Source: Opitutaceae bacterium (GTDB taxonomy: Bacteria; Verrucomicrobiota; Verrucomicrobiia; Opitutales; Opitutaceae). Taken from it: a DNA stretch of 64,000 nt. How positions within the stretch are numbered: position 1 is the stretch's first letter; every line of letters begins with the position of its first letter. This document shows positions 52,905-63,944 of the stretch, in pieces. A program made the position numbers and the translations under genes. The stretch covers positions 103,862-167,861 of the forward strand of contig JAQUYL010000003.1 in assembly GCA_028691845.1 (NCBI GenBank). The letters run 5' to 3'. The notes beneath the pieces were generated by a model. It worked only from the letters and a program-made list of their open reading frames with translations, searched no databases and was not told where the DNA came from.

Positions 52905-54155
52905 TCAGGCAGGGCCCGCCCCGGTTTTCTCCTCGGGTGGCTTCACCTTCCGGAAGGCGCGCCATAAAGCCAAATCATAGACGATCTTCAGGGCCCCGCA
53001 GATCAAAAATGGCGCGCCGGCCAGCGTCGCGGATGCCAGTAGCGGCCCCGCGCACAGCGGCGCAAGGGACACCCCGAATTGCCGCGCTGTGCCGGTCACA
53101 CCGTTGGCGGCCGAGCGTTCGGATGCCGGCACCACCGCATTCACGTAGGACTGTCGCGTCGGCACATCCATCTGCGAAATCACATGGCGCACGAGCAGCA
53201 TGACCACGGTCCAGCCAAACGTCGGCATCAGCGGCACGCACATGAGCAGCAGGTTTGACGGGAGATGCGTCCACACCATCGTGTTGACGAGGCCGATGCG
53301 CCGCGCCAGCGGCACCGCCATCAACGCCGACAGGCCGGAAAGCAGGTTCGTGCCCAGGAAGACCCCGCCCAGCGCCGCCTCGCCCACCCCGAATTTCCGG
53401 TGAAACCAGAAAACCAGAAAGCTCTGCACGATGAACCCGCCGGCAAAGGCATCGAGGGAGAACAGTGCGCCCAATCGCAGCACGAGGCCGCGCGATTCGT
53501 GCAATCCCAGCAGCGCCGCCACCGGACCGGCCGACGCGCGGCTCACGAGTGGCGGGGCCTCGACCGACGCGTTCAGCCGCGTGCACATCATGCCGATAGT
53601 CCCACCCGCCATGCCGTAGGCCACAAATAACATGCGGTAGCTGTCGAGCGTGTTCCAGCCGGCCTGTTGCAGCCCCTCCGCAAGCACGCCGCTGACCAAC
53701 GCTCCCAGCGCCGTCGCGGTGAAGCCGGCCACGTTGTACCAGGCGAAGACCCGGGTCCGGTCCCGGTCGTCGATCACCTGCGCCAGGCAGGCCTGCTCGA
53801 CGGCCAGAAACGGTCCCACTTCATTGCCGGTCGGGCTGATCACGCCGATGGTGGCCGCCACCAGCAGCAGAAGGAAATCGCCCGTCGCCGCCATCGCGAA
53901 CCCGCCTGCCGCCATAAGCACAGCGCCCGCCACCAGCGTGCGACGGCGGCCCCATCGGTCGGCCCGTGTGCTCAGCCAGAGTGAAATTGCCGCGTCGCCC
54001 AGAAAAGTGAGCGCGAGCAGCAGACCGACGCGTGCCGGTTCCAGCCCCACCTCAACCAGATAAAGCACCAGCACAACGCCGAGCATGCCGTAGGCAAACA
54101 TGCGCAAAATCCGCATCGCAAACAACAGGCGGAGGCTGGCCTTGCGGGCCCTCAT
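52905..54155 (-). CDS. Major facilitator superfamily transporter
   Basis: 416 residues from the ATG at 54155 (MRARKASLRLLFAMRILRMF); the longer open frame upstream is unlikely to be used. Twelve predicted membrane helices. The inter-helix 2-3 MFS signature is present as LSTRADRWGRRRTLVAGAVL (loop LxxRADRWGRR), and a second copy-like RRIGLVNTMVW lies in the C-terminal half. It resembles drug-efflux-type MFS_1 proteins; the substrate is unknown. It is convergent with astB. Confidence 0.9.
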   Translation of the reverse strand: MRARKASLRLLFAMRILRMFAYGMLGVVLVLYLVEVGLEPARVGLLLALTFLGDAAISLWLSTRADRWGRRRTLVAGAVLMAAGGFAMAATGDFLLLLVAATIGVISPTGNEVGPFLAVEQACLAQVIDDRDRTRVFAWYNVAGFTATALGALVSGVLAEGLQQAGWNTLDSYRMLFVAYGMAGGTIGMMCTRLNASVEAPPLVSRASAGPVAALLGLHESRGLVLRLGALFSLDAFAGGFIVQSFLVFWFHRKFGVGEAALGGVFLGTNLLSGLSALMAVPLARRIGLVNTMVWTHLPSNLLLMCVPLMPTFGWTVVMLLVRHVISQMDVPTRQSYVNAVVPASERSAANGVTGTARQFGVSLAPLCAGPLLASATLAGAPFLICGALKIVYDLALWRAFRKVKPPEEKTGAGPA

Positions 54156-54240
54156 GCGCCCGATGCAGCCCGTCCGGCCGCCTGACCGCAAGTGCGTTCT
54201 GCACCGGTGCGTCCGGCCACGGTTGATCCACCCGCGCCGA

Positions 54241-55194
54241 TCAGGAGGCTGATGTTTTGGGCAGCAGGGCGAGGGCCTGCTCCCGATCGCGGGCGATTTG
54301 GGTGCGCAACTCCTCCTGGCTGCCAAACTTCCGCTCCGGCCGAAGGAAACGCAGCCAGTGCACGGTGACCTTGTCCCCCGGCCCCATTGACGTCTCCTCC
54401 AGCATGTGCACCTCCAGCAACGGCCGCAGGTCCGTCCCCACTGTCGGCCTAACCCCGTAATTGGCCACGCCGGATTGCCGCCGCGGGCTGCGACCGGCCT
54501 GCACCCTCACCAAATACACGCCATAGCGCGGCGGCAGTTCCGGTTCCCAGGGAATGTTCAGGGTCGGAAACCCCAGATGGTGCCCGAGCCGCCGGCCGGT
54601 CTCCACGACGCCCTCGGCGAAATAGGAATAGCCGAGCAAGTCATTTACCTGCTCGATCTCGCCGGTCACCAGCAACGCGCGCAGGCGGGTGCTGCTGATG
54701 GGCGCCCCATTGTGGTTGATGCGCGGGGCACTGAATACGGCAATGCCATCCTTGCGGCCCGCCTCCACCAGCAACGCCACGTCACCCTCGCGGCCACGGC
54801 CGAAGCGCCAGTTTTCCCCAACATACACGGCCGCGATCTGGGGCAGGCACCGTTTCAGCAGCGGCACAAACTCCCACGCGCCGATCCGGGCAAACTCGGG
54901 GGTGAAGTGCTGCTCGATGAGAAAATCGATCCCGAGCCGGGCCAGGATGGTGCGTTTCATCTCCGGGCTCATGATGAGGCGCGTAGGATGGTCGGGACTG
55001 ATGAGCGAACTCGGATGCGGCCAGAAGGTAAGCACGCCAGCCAGCCCACCGCTGCGCCGCGCCGAGTGAATGGCCGATTCGATCACCGACTGGTGGCCGA
55101 GATGAACGCCATCAAACATGCCGATGGCCAGATGCAGCGGACGGGAAAGCAGGTTCACCCGTTCCAGAGCATCGAACTGGACAGGAGCTTTCAC
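54241..55194 (-). CDS. ribF: Bifunctional riboflavin kinase / FAD synthetase
   Basis: 317 residues from the GTG at 55194, which overlaps the truB stop as GTGA. N-terminal FAD synthetase (nucleotidyltransferase fold: [16 protein letters not shown], residues about 22-38; [22 protein letters not shown]), C-terminal riboflavin kinase ([43 protein letters not shown]). It makes FMN and FAD from riboflavin and ATP. The pairing with truB is common in bacteria. Confidence 0.95.
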   Translation of the reverse strand: MKAPVQFDALERVNLLSRPLHLAIGMFDGVHLGHQSVIESAIHSARRSGGLAGVLTFWPHPSSLISPDHPTRLIMSPEMKRTILARLGIDFLIEQHFTPEFARIGAWEFVPLLKRCLPQIAAVYVGENWRFGRGREGDVALLVEAGRKDGIAVFSAPRINHNGAPISSTRLRALLVTGEIEQVNDLLGYSYFAEGVVETGRRLGHHLGFPTLNIPWEPELPPRYGVYLVRVQAGRSPRRQSGVANYGVRPTVGTDLRPLLEVHMLEETSMGPGDKVTVHWLRFLRPERKFGSQEELRTQIARDREQALALLPKTSAS

Positions 55195-55919
55195 ACCACC
55201 AGGCGGGGCGCCGCCGCATGGACGGGAATCAGCCGTTTCGCAATGTCGGGCACCGGCAGTTTTTCGATTTCCTCCAGAGGGAGGGCTTGCGCGAGCGCAA
55301 ATTTGCCGCTGCCCGTGCGGCGCAAGGCGGCGAGATGGGCGCCGCATCCGAGCTTCTGTCCCAGTTCGTGCGCGATGGTGCGCACATAGGTGCCCTTGGT
55401 GCAATCCAGCCTGAAACCGAGGCGCGGCAGGGCAAATGAGGTCAGTTCAAACGCCGACACACGGATGAAGCGCGGCTCCCGCTCGATCTCCTCGCCCTTG
55501 CGCGCGAGTTTGTAGAGCGGCACTCCACCCTTCTTAATCGCCGAATGCATCGGTGGCGTCTGGTACTGGTCCCCCAAGAACGAGCGCATGGCGACCCGCG
55601 CCTCGGCCTCGGTGAGAGGCGGCACCGGGCGCGTTTCCATCACCTCGCCGTCGGCATCCTGCGAATCTGTCACCACACCGAGGACGATTTCCCCTTCGTA
55701 GGATTTGTCGAGACTGATGAGATACTGGGAAATCTTGGTCGCCTTGCCCACCAGCATGATCAGGAGGCCGGTGGCCAGTGGGTCCAGGGTGCCGGCATGG
55801 CCGATCCGTCTCATCTGCAGTTTGCGCCGCAGCCGCGCCACCACGTCGTGCGAGGTGAAGCCGGTCGGTTTGTCGACCAGGAGGACGCCTTCGAGTTCCT
55901 TGGGAGGCATTAGGTTCAT
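55191..55919 (-). CDS. truB: tRNA pseudouridine(55) synthase
   Basis: 242 residues. It isomerises U55 in the T loop of tRNAs. Motifs: [36 protein letters not shown] with catalytic Asp46, [39 protein letters not shown] and [12 protein letters not shown]. The start overlaps the nrnA-like stop by 4 nt (ATGA). It lacks a long C-terminal PUA-like extension. Confidence 0.95.
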   Translation of the reverse strand: MNLMPPKELEGVLLVDKPTGFTSHDVVARLRRKLQMRRIGHAGTLDPLATGLLIMLVGKATKISQYLISLDKSYEGEIVLGVVTDSQDADGEVMETRPVPPLTEAEARVAMRSFLGDQYQTPPMHSAIKKGGVPLYKLARKGEEIEREPRFIRVSAFELTSFALPRLGFRLDCTKGTYVRTIAHELGQKLGCGAHLAALRRTGSGKFALAQALPLEEIEKLPVPDIAKRLIPVHAAAPRLVV

Positions 55920-56920
55920 GACGGAGACTGGGAGTCGACGACCTGGATCTGACGCTCCAGCACGGCGAGCAGCTTGGGATAGAAACTGGCCAAAGTATCA
56001 TGGCAGTTAAGGCCGGCCGCGCTGGCATGACCGCCACCTCCGAACTGGGCCGCAGCCAGATCCATGCGGTAGGCTGCGTGCTTCGCCCGAAGGCTGGCCT
56101 TGATGCCGCTGCCGCGCTCCTCGATCAGCACGCCGATCTCAACCCCGTCGATGGCCCGCGCATAGTCTACCAGGCCCTCGGTATCCTCGATGAGCGCGCC
56201 AGTAGCTTCGAACACGCCGTGGGGCAGCAGGCCGATGCAGACCCGGCCGCCGCATTCGAGTTTCAATGACGCGAGGTAACGCTGCAGGAGCTGCATCTTG
56301 GCGTAGGATTCGCGTTCGTAAAGTTCGTTGCCTGCCACGCTGGGCTGAGCGCCGCGGGAGAGCAGCTCCGCGGCAAAGTGAAACACTCGTGTCGATGTGG
56401 ACGGGAAACGGAACTGACCGGTATCGGTCATGATGCCCACGTAAAGGGCTTGGGCCGTGACGGCATCGATCGGTTCGCCGGCGTCCAGCAGCATCCCGGT
56501 CAGGATCTCCGCCGTCGCCGCCGACCCGGCGTCGATGAAATTAAACCGGGCGAAACCATCGTTGGAAATATGGTGATCAAGCACCGCCAGCGGCTCGGGG
56601 TAGCGCTTCCTCAGCTTGGTGCCGCCACGTCCGTGATCCGCGCAGTCCACGAAAATGGCCACCCGCTCCTCATCCCCCAGGTTGTCGCGCCGCACAAACG
56701 GCGTGTCGGCGAGCAAAAACCTGAGGCGGCGCGGAACGGGATCGGAGGTCACGCCGACGGCGTCGATGCCATGGGCCTTCAGCAGGCGGCACAGGGCAAC
56801 CTGCGAACCGATGCAGTCGCCGTCGGGCCGCTGGTGCCCGACGACCGACACGCGCTGGCCGGGCAGGGCGGCCAGCAGTGCATGGAAGCCCGTCCTAAAC
56901 TGTGGGTAGTGCTGTTTCAC
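55916..56920 (-). CDS. DHH-family phosphoesterase, NrnA/oligoribonuclease-like
   Basis: 334 residues. N-terminal DHH domain: [18 protein letters not shown] (near 25-42), VDCADHGRG, and [11 protein letters not shown] with the DHH motif; C-terminal DHHA1 domain with [11 protein letters not shown]. Bacterial NrnA degrades oligoribonucleotides and pAp. Its position between rbfA and truB, overlapping both by 4 nt, is the typical one. Family confident, exact substrate inferred. Confidence 0.9.
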   Translation of the reverse strand: MKQHYPQFRTGFHALLAALPGQRVSVVGHQRPDGDCIGSQVALCRLLKAHGIDAVGVTSDPVPRRLRFLLADTPFVRRDNLGDEERVAIFVDCADHGRGGTKLRKRYPEPLAVLDHHISNDGFARFNFIDAGSAATAEILTGMLLDAGEPIDAVTAQALYVGIMTDTGQFRFPSTSTRVFHFAAELLSRGAQPSVAGNELYERESYAKMQLLQRYLASLKLECGGRVCIGLLPHGVFEATGALIEDTEGLVDYARAIDGVEIGVLIEERGSGIKASLRAKHAAYRMDLAAAQFGGGGHASAAGLNCHDTLASFYPKLLAVLERQIQVVDSQSPS

Positions 56921-57273
56921 GATGGAGAGGACGGACCGGAGGCGCCCAGTTCATCAAGCAGCTGTTGTACGCGGCTGGCCCGCTCGCTGGATTGATCCAT
57001 CACGTACGTCAAATGTGGCAGAAACTTCAAGACGATGCGGCGGCCGATCTCGTGGCGGATTTCGCCCGCCTTGCCTTCCAGCCAGCGGGCGACCTCCTCC
57101 GGGATGACCTTGCCTCCCACCACGGAGTAAAAGACCTTGCCGGTATGCAGGTCGGGCGCGATCGCGACGCCGGTGATAGTGATGGGCATCGCCTCGCTCT
57201 GGTACCGCGTGTGCAGGTAGGAGCTGATCTCGCGTTGCACGAGTTCGTTGATACGCAGGATGCGGTTGCTCAT
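56917..57273 (-). CDS. rbfA: 30S ribosome-binding factor RbfA
   Basis: 118 residues. A KH-like cold-shock protein that helps mature the 16S 5' end. Visible: SNRILRINELVQREISSYL, MPITITGVAIAPDLHTGKVFYSV, and IGRRIVLKFLPHLTYVMDQS, matching the conserved core. It lies 85 nt after infB in the nusA-infB operon, and its stop overlaps the nrnA-like start. Confidence 0.92.
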   Translation of the reverse strand: MSNRILRINELVQREISSYLHTRYQSEAMPITITGVAIAPDLHTGKVFYSVVGGKVIPEEVARWLEGKAGEIRHEIGRRIVLKFLPHLTYVMDQSSERASRVQQLLDELGASGPSSPS

Positions 57274-57358
57274 GGCCGGTCAGGGAGGAAGTATGGCCGA
57301 CTGCTACCAGACGGTCCGGATATCGGTCAAATCAGTCGACGCTGGCGTGGGCGGAAGT

Positions 57359-59845
57359 TTAAAGGGAAGCTCGTACCTTTTGGATTTCGTAGCACTCGAT
57401 GCGGTCGCCCGGCTCGTAGCCGTCGAAGCCGTCGAGCCGCACGCCGCACTCGAGTCCGGCGCGGACCTCGTTGGCGTCGTCCTTGAACCGTCTGAGCGTG
57501 CCCACCTTGCCTTCGAACAGGATCTCTTTGCCGCGCCGAACACGGGCGGAGGCATTGCGGTTGACCTTGCCTTCGGTGACCAGACAGCCGGCGACGAACC
57601 CCTTCGAAACGGGGAAGACCTGCCGTACCTCGGCAACACCGAGCTTGCTTTCCTTGAGGTCAGGCTCGAGCAGATCCGCCATCATCTCCTTCACCCGGTC
57701 GCCTAACTCGTAGATGATATCGTAATTGTAGATTTGAACACCATGGTGCTTGGCAAGCGCCACCACCCCATTTTCCTGCTTGGTGTTGAATCCGACGATG
57801 ATGGCCTTCGCGGCGCTGGCCAGCAGGACGTCGTTCTTGCTGATCAGGCCGACCTCGGTTCCCACCATCTCCAGGGAAACCTTAGTGCTCTTGATGCTTT
57901 CGAGAACGTTGCGAATGGCCTCGACCGAACCGTAGACGTCGCATTTGACCACTACGCGGAGGACTTTTTGCTGCGTCGCCGCGATGTTGGCAAAGAGGGC
58001 GTCCAGCGAAGTATCCTTGGGCTGGGCGGCAGCGGCAACGACCTCCTTCTTGAGACGCTCCTGCTCGGCCTCCGCCTGCCGCTCGGCTTCGCGGGCGTTT
58101 TTGACCGACTGGAACATCATGCCGCTGTCGGGCGTGCCCGACCAGCCGATCACCCGTACCGGGGTGGAGGGGGGGGCCTCCTTCAAATTCTTTCCCTGAT
58201 CGTCGAACATCGCCCGCACGCGGCACCAATGTGGACCGCAGACCAGGGTGTCTCCAACCCTCAACGTGCCTCGACCGACGATGACGGTGGCAAGCGGGCC
58301 GCGTCCGACGTCGATTTGCGACTCGATGACGATGCCGGACGCCGCCGCCTTCGGGTTGGCCTTGAGCTCGAGCACATCGCTTTGCAGCAAAATCATGTCC
58401 AGCAGATCGGCAATGCCCTGCCCCTTGACGGCTGACACGGGCACGCAAATCGTATCGCCGCCCCAGTCCTCGGAGGCGATGCCGCGCTCCTGCATCTGAC
58501 CCTTTACGCGGTCGAGATTGGCGCCTTTGACGTCCATCTTGTTAACAGCAACAATGAGCGCCACCTTCGCGTTCTGCACGTGTTGCAGCGCCTCCTCGGT
58601 CTGCGGCATGAAGCCGTCGTCGGCCGCCACCACGAGCACCGCGATGTCAGTGACGTTAGCGCCGCGGGCACGCATCTTGGTGAAAGCCGCGTGGCCCGGG
58701 GTGTCGAGAAAGGTGACTTTGCGACCGTTGTGCTCGATCTGGTAAGCGCCAATATGCTGCGTGATGCCGCCTGATTCGCCGGCCGCGACCTCGGCCTTGC
58801 GGATGGAATCGAGTATCGAGGTCTTGCCGTGGTCGACGTGGCCGAGGATACAAACAACCGGCGGACGCGGCCGGAGGTTCTTCAGATCCTCCTCCTTGGC
58901 CTTTTCATCCTTGGTCTTTTCATCCATTTTCGCCGCGGCCGCTGCCACAGTGGCAGGCTGGGCTTCACCTCGGTGTTTGATCTCCAGCAGAAAACCGTGT
59001 TTTTCAGCCAGCTGCACGGCCACGCCCTCCTCGACGGACTGATTCATCGAGGCAAAGATGCTCATCTCCATCAATTCAGAGATAAGTCTGAACGGCTTGA
59101 GACCGAGCGCGATGGCGAAGTCGCGCACGATGATCGGCGGCTTAAGATGAATGATTTTGGCGTCGCCGTTCTGGGTGGCCGTGGCTGCCGGAGAGTCCGG
59201 AGCGGCGGGAGGCAGGGGAGCGGCTTTGCCGGCCAGCACCGGCGGTGGCAACGTGGGCGGATGCGGAAGCGGTACAGGCGTCGTCGACAGTGGCTTCGTT
59301 GAGGGGGGGGAGGATGGACGAGGCGCCGCCTTGACTGCAGGCGGGAGAGTAGGAGCGGCCGGCGCCGGCTTGGGGGCAGCCACTTCAACCGCCAGGGCCC
59401 GGGGTGTCGACACCGCCGGAGGTCCGACCGGTCGCAGTGCCTGCGGCGGAGCGATCACTGCGCGCCCCTTGGCGGGCAGATGTGGTCTGGGCGCCACGGG
59501 CGCTGGCATGACCACGGCCGGACGCGCCGCCCTCGCCTGTTCCTCTTTTTCACGGGCGACATCCTGCGCCGATTTCACGAAAACCCCGGCCGGCAATTTG
59601 ACCCGCGGTGCATCCCCCTCGGGGGCAACCGACGCGGGGGCCACCTCAACCTTGGCCTCGGCGGCTTTTTGCGCGGCCAGCTTGGCAGCGAATTCCTTCT
59701 CGATCTCCTCGATATAGATTTTGCTGACGGTACTCGAGACGGACTTGGTATCCGCCGAAACGTAACCGCGTTCCTTGAGCAAGGCGAGCATGTCCTTGCT
59801 CTCCATATTATGGCGTTTGGCGAGTTCGTGGATGCGGAGACTCAT
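57359..59845 (-). CDS. infB: Translation initiation factor IF-2
   Basis: 828 residues. It delivers initiator tRNA to the 30S subunit. Residues 1-52 hold an IF2_N helical domain; 60-235 are a Pro/Ala-rich linker; a second IF2_N-like module follows at about 240-297 ([20 protein letters not shown]). The G domain has GHVDHGKTS (near 333), [12 protein letters not shown] and SAVKGQG. Domains II-IV continue to the C-terminus, with [14 protein letters not shown] and an RxxR-rich terminal barrel. It starts 47 nt after nusA. Confidence 0.97.
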   Translation of the reverse strand: MSLRIHELAKRHNMESKDMLALLKERGYVSADTKSVSSTVSKIYIEEIEKEFAAKLAAQKAAEAKVEVAPASVAPEGDAPRVKLPAGVFVKSAQDVAREKEEQARAARPAVVMPAPVAPRPHLPAKGRAVIAPPQALRPVGPPAVSTPRALAVEVAAPKPAPAAPTLPPAVKAAPRPSSPPSTKPLSTTPVPLPHPPTLPPPVLAGKAAPLPPAAPDSPAATATQNGDAKIIHLKPPIIVRDFAIALGLKPFRLISELMEMSIFASMNQSVEEGVAVQLAEKHGFLLEIKHRGEAQPATVAAAAAKMDEKTKDEKAKEEDLKNLRPRPPVVCILGHVDHGKTSILDSIRKAEVAAGESGGITQHIGAYQIEHNGRKVTFLDTPGHAAFTKMRARGANVTDIAVLVVAADDGFMPQTEEALQHVQNAKVALIVAVNKMDVKGANLDRVKGQMQERGIASEDWGGDTICVPVSAVKGQGIADLLDMILLQSDVLELKANPKAAASGIVIESQIDVGRGPLATVIVGRGTLRVGDTLVCGPHWCRVRAMFDDQGKNLKEAPPSTPVRVIGWSGTPDSGMMFQSVKNAREAERQAEAEQERLKKEVVAAAAQPKDTSLDALFANIAATQQKVLRVVVKCDVYGSVEAIRNVLESIKSTKVSLEMVGTEVGLISKNDVLLASAAKAIIVGFNTKQENGVVALAKHHGVQIYNYDIIYELGDRVKEMMADLLEPDLKESKLGVAEVRQVFPVSKGFVAGCLVTEGKVNRNASARVRRGKEILFEGKVGTLRRFKDDANEVRAGLECGVRLDGFDGYEPGDRIECYEIQKVRASL

Positions 59846-59892
59846 TGAGTGCGGACGCGGATGGGTCGGGGAAATTATAATGGTCGGGTGGC

Positions 59893-61113
59893 TTAGCTAA
59901 CCTTGTTGATGATGGCCTGGGCCTCCTCGGGAGTGAAACCAAAGTCGGCCAGGTCGTTGGCCTCGACTCCCTCGAAGGCTGCCGGTGAATTGATGCCATG
60001 GCTGACGAGGCGCTCGGCCACGTCGCGGTCAAACTCAAAGGCTTTGACGAGCGAGGTGATGGCCTGTTCGCGGGGATCAGCGACCTCGCCCTTGAATTCC
60101 TCGATATCGAGCTTCCACCCCAGCAGGCGGGAGGTAAGCCTGGCATTCTGGCCCTTGCGGCCGATAGCGATCGCGAGATCCTCGTTAATCACCCGCAGCC
60201 GGATGCGCTTGTTCCGTTCATCAAGCGTAATTTCGCGTGGGACCGCCGGTTTGAGGGCCTCGGTCAGGAGGATCTGGGGATCGGCATTGTATTCGATGAT
60301 GTCGATCTTTTCGCCGTTCAGCTCCCGCACGACGCTCTTCACGCGGGCTCCGCGGGCCCCGACGCAAGCTCCGACCGGGTCGACCTTGGCATCGGTGCTC
60401 GAGACGGCCATTTTTGTCCGATAGCCGGGCTCCCGGGCAAAGGCTTCGATCTTCACGGTGCCATCGGCGATTTCGGTAACCTCGAGTTCAAAGAGACGGC
60501 GGACAAACTTGCTGCTGGCGCGACTGAGCACGAGTTCGGGGCCGCGGCTCGAGTTTTCGATGTCAAGGAGCAGGCAGCGGATGCGCTCCCCGGGCGAATA
60601 TTCCTCTCCGGGCACCTGCTCCTTCGACGGCAGGACCGCCTCAGCTTTGCCCAAATCGATGAACAGATCGCTCCGTTCGCGCCGCCGGACCGTGCCGCTG
60701 ACAATGTCGCCGATCGAATCCTTGAAGTCATCGTAGATGCGCTCCTTTTCAAACTGACGGAGCTTTTGCATGATGGCCTGGCGGGCTGTCTGCGCTGCGA
60801 TCCGGCCGAGGAAAGATGGGTCGATTCCCCTTTCGATGACATCCCCCATCACGGCGCCGGTCTTGAACACCTGGGCTTTCTCCACGTGGATTTCCTTCTT
60901 CGGATCAGCCACTGAATCGACAACCTTGAGCAACGCCCAAGCGTTGAGCTGGCCGTTCTTGGGATTGATGTCGATCTTCAGCTCCTGACCGGAATTCACG
61001 CCTTTTTGCGCAGCCGTCTTGATCGCATTTACAATGGCGGAGATCATCTCGGCACGCGGGATGCCCTTTTCCTTCTCCATGTATTCAAGGACGGACAGGA
61101 TTTCGCTGCTCAT
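59893..61113 (-). CDS. nusA: Transcription termination/antitermination protein NusA
   Basis: 406 residues from the ATG at 61113 ([20 protein letters not shown]). N-terminal RNA-polymerase-binding domain (1-125), S1 domain (about 130-200; [37 protein letters not shown]), two KH domains (about 200-345; [19 protein letters not shown] and [17 protein letters not shown]), and a short helical C-terminus ([18 protein letters not shown]) similar to a helix-hairpin-helix repeat. It modulates pausing and termination. It heads the nusA-infB-rbfA operon behind a terminator-like leader. Confidence 0.96.
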   Translation of the reverse strand: MSSEILSVLEYMEKEKGIPRAEMISAIVNAIKTAAQKGVNSGQELKIDINPKNGQLNAWALLKVVDSVADPKKEIHVEKAQVFKTGAVMGDVIERGIDPSFLGRIAAQTARQAIMQKLRQFEKERIYDDFKDSIGDIVSGTVRRRERSDLFIDLGKAEAVLPSKEQVPGEEYSPGERIRCLLLDIENSSRGPELVLSRASSKFVRRLFELEVTEIADGTVKIEAFAREPGYRTKMAVSSTDAKVDPVGACVGARGARVKSVVRELNGEKIDIIEYNADPQILLTEALKPAVPREITLDERNKRIRLRVINEDLAIAIGRKGQNARLTSRLLGWKLDIEEFKGEVADPREQAITSLVKAFEFDRDVAERLVSHGINSPAAFEGVEANDLADFGFTPEEAQAIINKVS

Positions 61114-61134
61114 GTTTGTGGTTGTGATAGTCGG

Positions 61135-61160
61135 AAAAAAAAAGCGGGCCAAGGGCCCAC
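61135..61160 (-). terminator. Intrinsic terminator-like hairpin in the nusA leader
   Basis: On the minus strand GTGGGCC-CTT-GGCCCGC forms a 7-bp stem (one G-T pair) with a tight loop, followed by nine T (61143-61135). It is a canonical Rho-independent terminator lying 22 nt before the nusA ATG. It could end transcripts from the upstream DUF2851 gene, or attenuate transcripts starting at the promoter just upstream. Confidence 0.8.
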
Positions 61161-61190
61161 TTTTCGTAAAGTGAACTTTTTTGAGTGAAC

Positions 61191-61220
61191 ACCGTACCCC
61201 CCATGGAGAATCTTTGTCAA
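61191..61220 (-). promoter_or_regulatory. Candidate promoter for nusA-infB
   Basis: On the minus strand a perfect TTGACA (61220-61215) is followed after 18 bp by TACGGT (61196-61191). The -35 is strong and the -10 is weak. It lies just after the DUF2851 stop and before the terminator-like hairpin. Two GTTCACT words follow within the predicted leader (61190-61170). Confidence 0.45.
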
Positions 61221-61243
61221 GCACTCGGGCAGTCCTTTTGGTT

Positions 61244-62491
61244 TCAATTAGTTGCGCCAGTCTCCTGGCTGAGCCGCCAGCCGATGAAACCTTGTGCCAG
61301 ACCATGACAGAGGGGCTGTTGGCGATTCGTTTCTTCCAGTGCGCGCAAGGCACCTTGTATCTGCGCCGGCTGATCCCCGGGAAACCAGTGAAACCAGACC
61401 GCACTGAGATCGCGCTCACCCTCCGCTGCTAACAGGGGGAGAAAGCCGTCGCAGATCAGATTGTCGAGGCGCGTGCCGCCAATGGCTCCCGCGCAAAGAA
61501 CGCCGGCCATCCGTTCGCGCAATTGACGCAGGCGCCAGACGGTGCGCACCTGCCGCGTGGAGGCGGGTACGGCAGCAGCTGCCGCTACCGGGACTTCCAC
61601 TGACATCGAGCGCAGGCGGTCAGGCCAGTTCGGGCATGCTTTCACCCAGGTCTTATATTGCCGCAGCCGTGCCAACGGATGATTGGGTGGGCGCACCCCC
61701 TGCAATCGCCACTCGCGGCCTTCGCTTTCAAACAAGGCCCGGGGTGAGACGATGTCATCGGCCCACTTCGCCAGCGCGTGACGGGAGGCCAACGCCAGCA
61801 TCGGAACGCGGTTGAAACGATACCCCAGGATTTCAAGTGCCGCATGATGCGCTGCTTCCGTCCAGCCGAGCCGGGCGATCCGGGCGCGGGCGAATCCGAT
61901 TTTCTGTCGCCAGCGCTGTTCCGACATCCGGATCAACAACGAATGCCGATCCGCACTCCCCAGACGGGCCAGTGCCTCGATGCTGCGCAATTCACCCCGG
62001 GCTGTGAGGTTCTCCAGCGCGTCGTCAGAGGCATATTCTTCAAGATCCCGCAGCAGGAGCGGCATCATCACCAGCACCGGGATGACCGCGCCGTCCGCCG
62101 TGCGGGCGGGCTGGTCGCGGGGGCCCGGCGGGAACAGCACCACGTGCAGCACGACGTTAGCATAAGCTGAATCCTGCTGATGGCCGTGCGCAGCCCAGTC
62201 TCCGGCATGAAAATGCACTTCCACGGCACCCGAAACCGTGCGTCCGTCCAGTCGCAGGTGCGCCCCGGTAAAATCCGGTCCGCCGAGCAAATTCCATCGT
62301 CCGGGCGAGAGGACCTCGACCGCACGCCCATCTTCGGTAACAGCCCGGCTGCGATCAAATTCGCCCTGCAGCCAAATTTTCTGCAGCACCCGCTCATGAC
62401 AGGCATACGGGCCATAAAGACCCGGCATCTCCCTGATCAAAACAGACGTCTCCACCAGTGGAAATTGCCAGTTCCGGCACTCGACTTCCAT
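61244..62491 (-). CDS. DUF2851 family protein
   Basis: About 415 residues. Conserved blocks of DUF2851 are visible: [52 protein letters not shown], and in the second half [14 protein letters not shown] and [12 protein letters not shown]. The function is unknown. The frame opens at a TTG (62500); ATGs at 62491 and 62428 are both possible, the latter giving [19 protein letters not shown] at the N-terminus. No signal peptide is visible. The gene is intact and precedes the nusA operon. Confidence 0.83.
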   Translation of the reverse strand: MEVECRNWQFPLVETSVLIREMPGLYGPYACHERVLQKIWLQGEFDRSRAVTEDGRAVEVLSPGRWNLLGGPDFTGAHLRLDGRTVSGAVEVHFHAGDWAAHGHQQDSAYANVVLHVVLFPPGPRDQPARTADGAVIPVLVMMPLLLRDLEEYASDDALENLTARGELRSIEALARLGSADRHSLLIRMSEQRWRQKIGFARARIARLGWTEAAHHAALEILGYRFNRVPMLALASRHALAKWADDIVSPRALFESEGREWRLQGVRPPNHPLARLRQYKTWVKACPNWPDRLRSMSVEVPVAAAAAVPASTRQVRTVWRLRQLRERMAGVLCAGAIGGTRLDNLICDGFLPLLAAEGERDLSAVWFHWFPGDQPAQIQGALRALEETNRQQPLCHGLAQGFIGWRLSQETGATN

Positions 62492-62760
62492 TCCAAACAA
62501 AAGCCAAATTTTTTCCAGCTCATGCTGCCAACAGTACGCAGCCTGGCATCCGGGAAGGCGTCAGAGCAGCCCATTGCAGCTGTATTTGTTTCTGTGTTTC
62601 CTATTATTGACCAATTATTTCCATCGCAATTGAAGCGAGGCGAACCCTTGCATGGAGAATGTGCGCCCATTCAGGCAACAAGCGGTTATTGGCGCAGGCC
62701 AATGTAGCAAGGCCCGCCAACAAACCACCGGAAAGCGTGCTTAGCCTGCATATTTCGTGA

Positions 62761-63243
62761 AACAGGCATCGCGCAGTTCCTGAAGCTCTGCCAGTGGCCG
62801 GCCGCTGGCAGCGCCTGCGCTGGGTGATCGTGAAAGCCGAACACACCGAAAAGGGCAGCAATCCGCGTTTCATCGCAACCAATGTCGTCGGCGACCCGCC
62901 TCGCCTGTATGACCGGCGGTACTGCCAGCGCGGCGAGATGGAGAATGGAGTAAAGGAGCAGATGATGACCTTCGCAGGCCGCGTCAGCGCGCATCGCTGG
63001 TAGGCCAGCCAATGGCGGCTGTTCTTGTCCGCGATCGCGTGCACGCTGACCGAATCGATTCGCCGGCTCGCCCTGTCGGGCACCGAGCTGGCCGAAGCGA
63101 CGGTCGACACGACCCGCACCAAGCTGGTCAAGAATGGCACGGTGTTGGAAACCAAACTGAGCCTGATCCGATTCCATCTCAGTTCGCACCATCCGCTCCA
63201 GCACCCCTTCCGCCACGCCGCTCGCATCCTGTGTCCTGATTGA
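62761..63243 (+). pseudogene. C-terminal remnant of an IS1380-type transposase
   Basis: The plus-strand frame reads VIVKAEHTEKGSNPRFIATN, then YCQRGEMENGVKEQMMTFAG, RVSAHRW, an in-frame TAG at 63001-63003, then ASQWRLFLSAIACTLTESIRRL and ends at a TGA. This is the conserved C-terminal DDE block (YCxRGEMEN with the catalytic Glu) of IS1380-family transposases. The amber codon stands where the family has Trp (HRWW), so it is a point mutation in a dead copy. The N-terminal two-thirds and the terminal inverted repeats are not found. Confidence 0.85.
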
Positions 63244-63944
63244 ACCTAGAAAGCGCAATGGAACCACCGAGGCACAGAGAGCACAGAGGAGAGGCGTGAG
63301 GCGAGAGGGGAAAGGCGAAGACCAAGAAGGCGCAAGGATGCATGATGGGCACGTCCGAGTATTTCACCCTGTGGCCTTGTATGTTCAATCCGATGAACAG
63401 GCCGAATGAGGGCAGAGCCAAAGCCAGCTTCCGAGAACGGGCGTTCCAGCTCGTCGGAGGAAGCCGGCTTTGGCGGGCTTGCGGTTCTGGGCCGCGAGGT
63501 CTGGGCTGCAACGACCGGGACGCCGTGCCAACCGGCCGTCGGCGCGGCGCTGGGGTGGGCAAGCCGTTTTGTACCTCGAGGCTCGACCTCCGCACAGAGT
63601 CATGGGCCCCGGTCCCAGACCTGGTTAAACTCGAACACCGCTACTCCGTTGTTCAACCCAACTGCGGAACTTAGGTTGAAGCGGTCAACAGGGCGTAGGA
63701 AGGCAGTGTCTTCAGCCGCTATCGAAAACCACGCCATGCGATCCCGAACCGTGGGGGAAATGCCCAAAACCGGCTTCGCCCATCAAAAACGTCCCGATTC
63801 ACCACGTTCGTGAAAACATCGGGCCAAGCGGGCACATGAGCGGCATGCCAAAAGCAACACGCTGCGGGACGGCCGGGCCGTCTTCCGCAGCGTGCGGGAA
63901 CTGGACGGGAAGAACCCGTCCGCGGATTTTAATTCAAGCGACTC
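63244..63944. other. Gene-poor stretch after the transposase remnant
   Basis: About 700 nt. It contains a purine-rich low-complexity run (about 63255-63340, ACCGAGGCACAGAGAGCACAG then GAGAGG words) and some overlapping open frames on both strands without recognisable homology. It ends with the hairpin at 63858-63894. I see no gene I can support. Confidence 0.5.
63858..63894 (-). terminator. Long stem-loop terminator downstream of an outer-membrane protein gene
   Basis: CACGCTGCGG (63858-63867) pairs perfectly with CCGCAGCGTG (63885-63894), and inside it GACGGC pairs with GCCGTC around CGG. On the minus strand it is followed by TTGCTTTT. It lies 50 nt after the stop of the partial gene at the window edge, fitting a terminator for that gene. 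Confidence 0.7.

Noticed and set aside
62686..63267. 193-codon minus-strand open frame
   Set aside because: It is antisense to the IS1380 transposase remnant, which gives clear homology on the plus strand.
63406..63813. 135-codon open frame near the right end
   Set aside because: No recognisable homology; the region has overlapping open frames on both strands due to high GC content.
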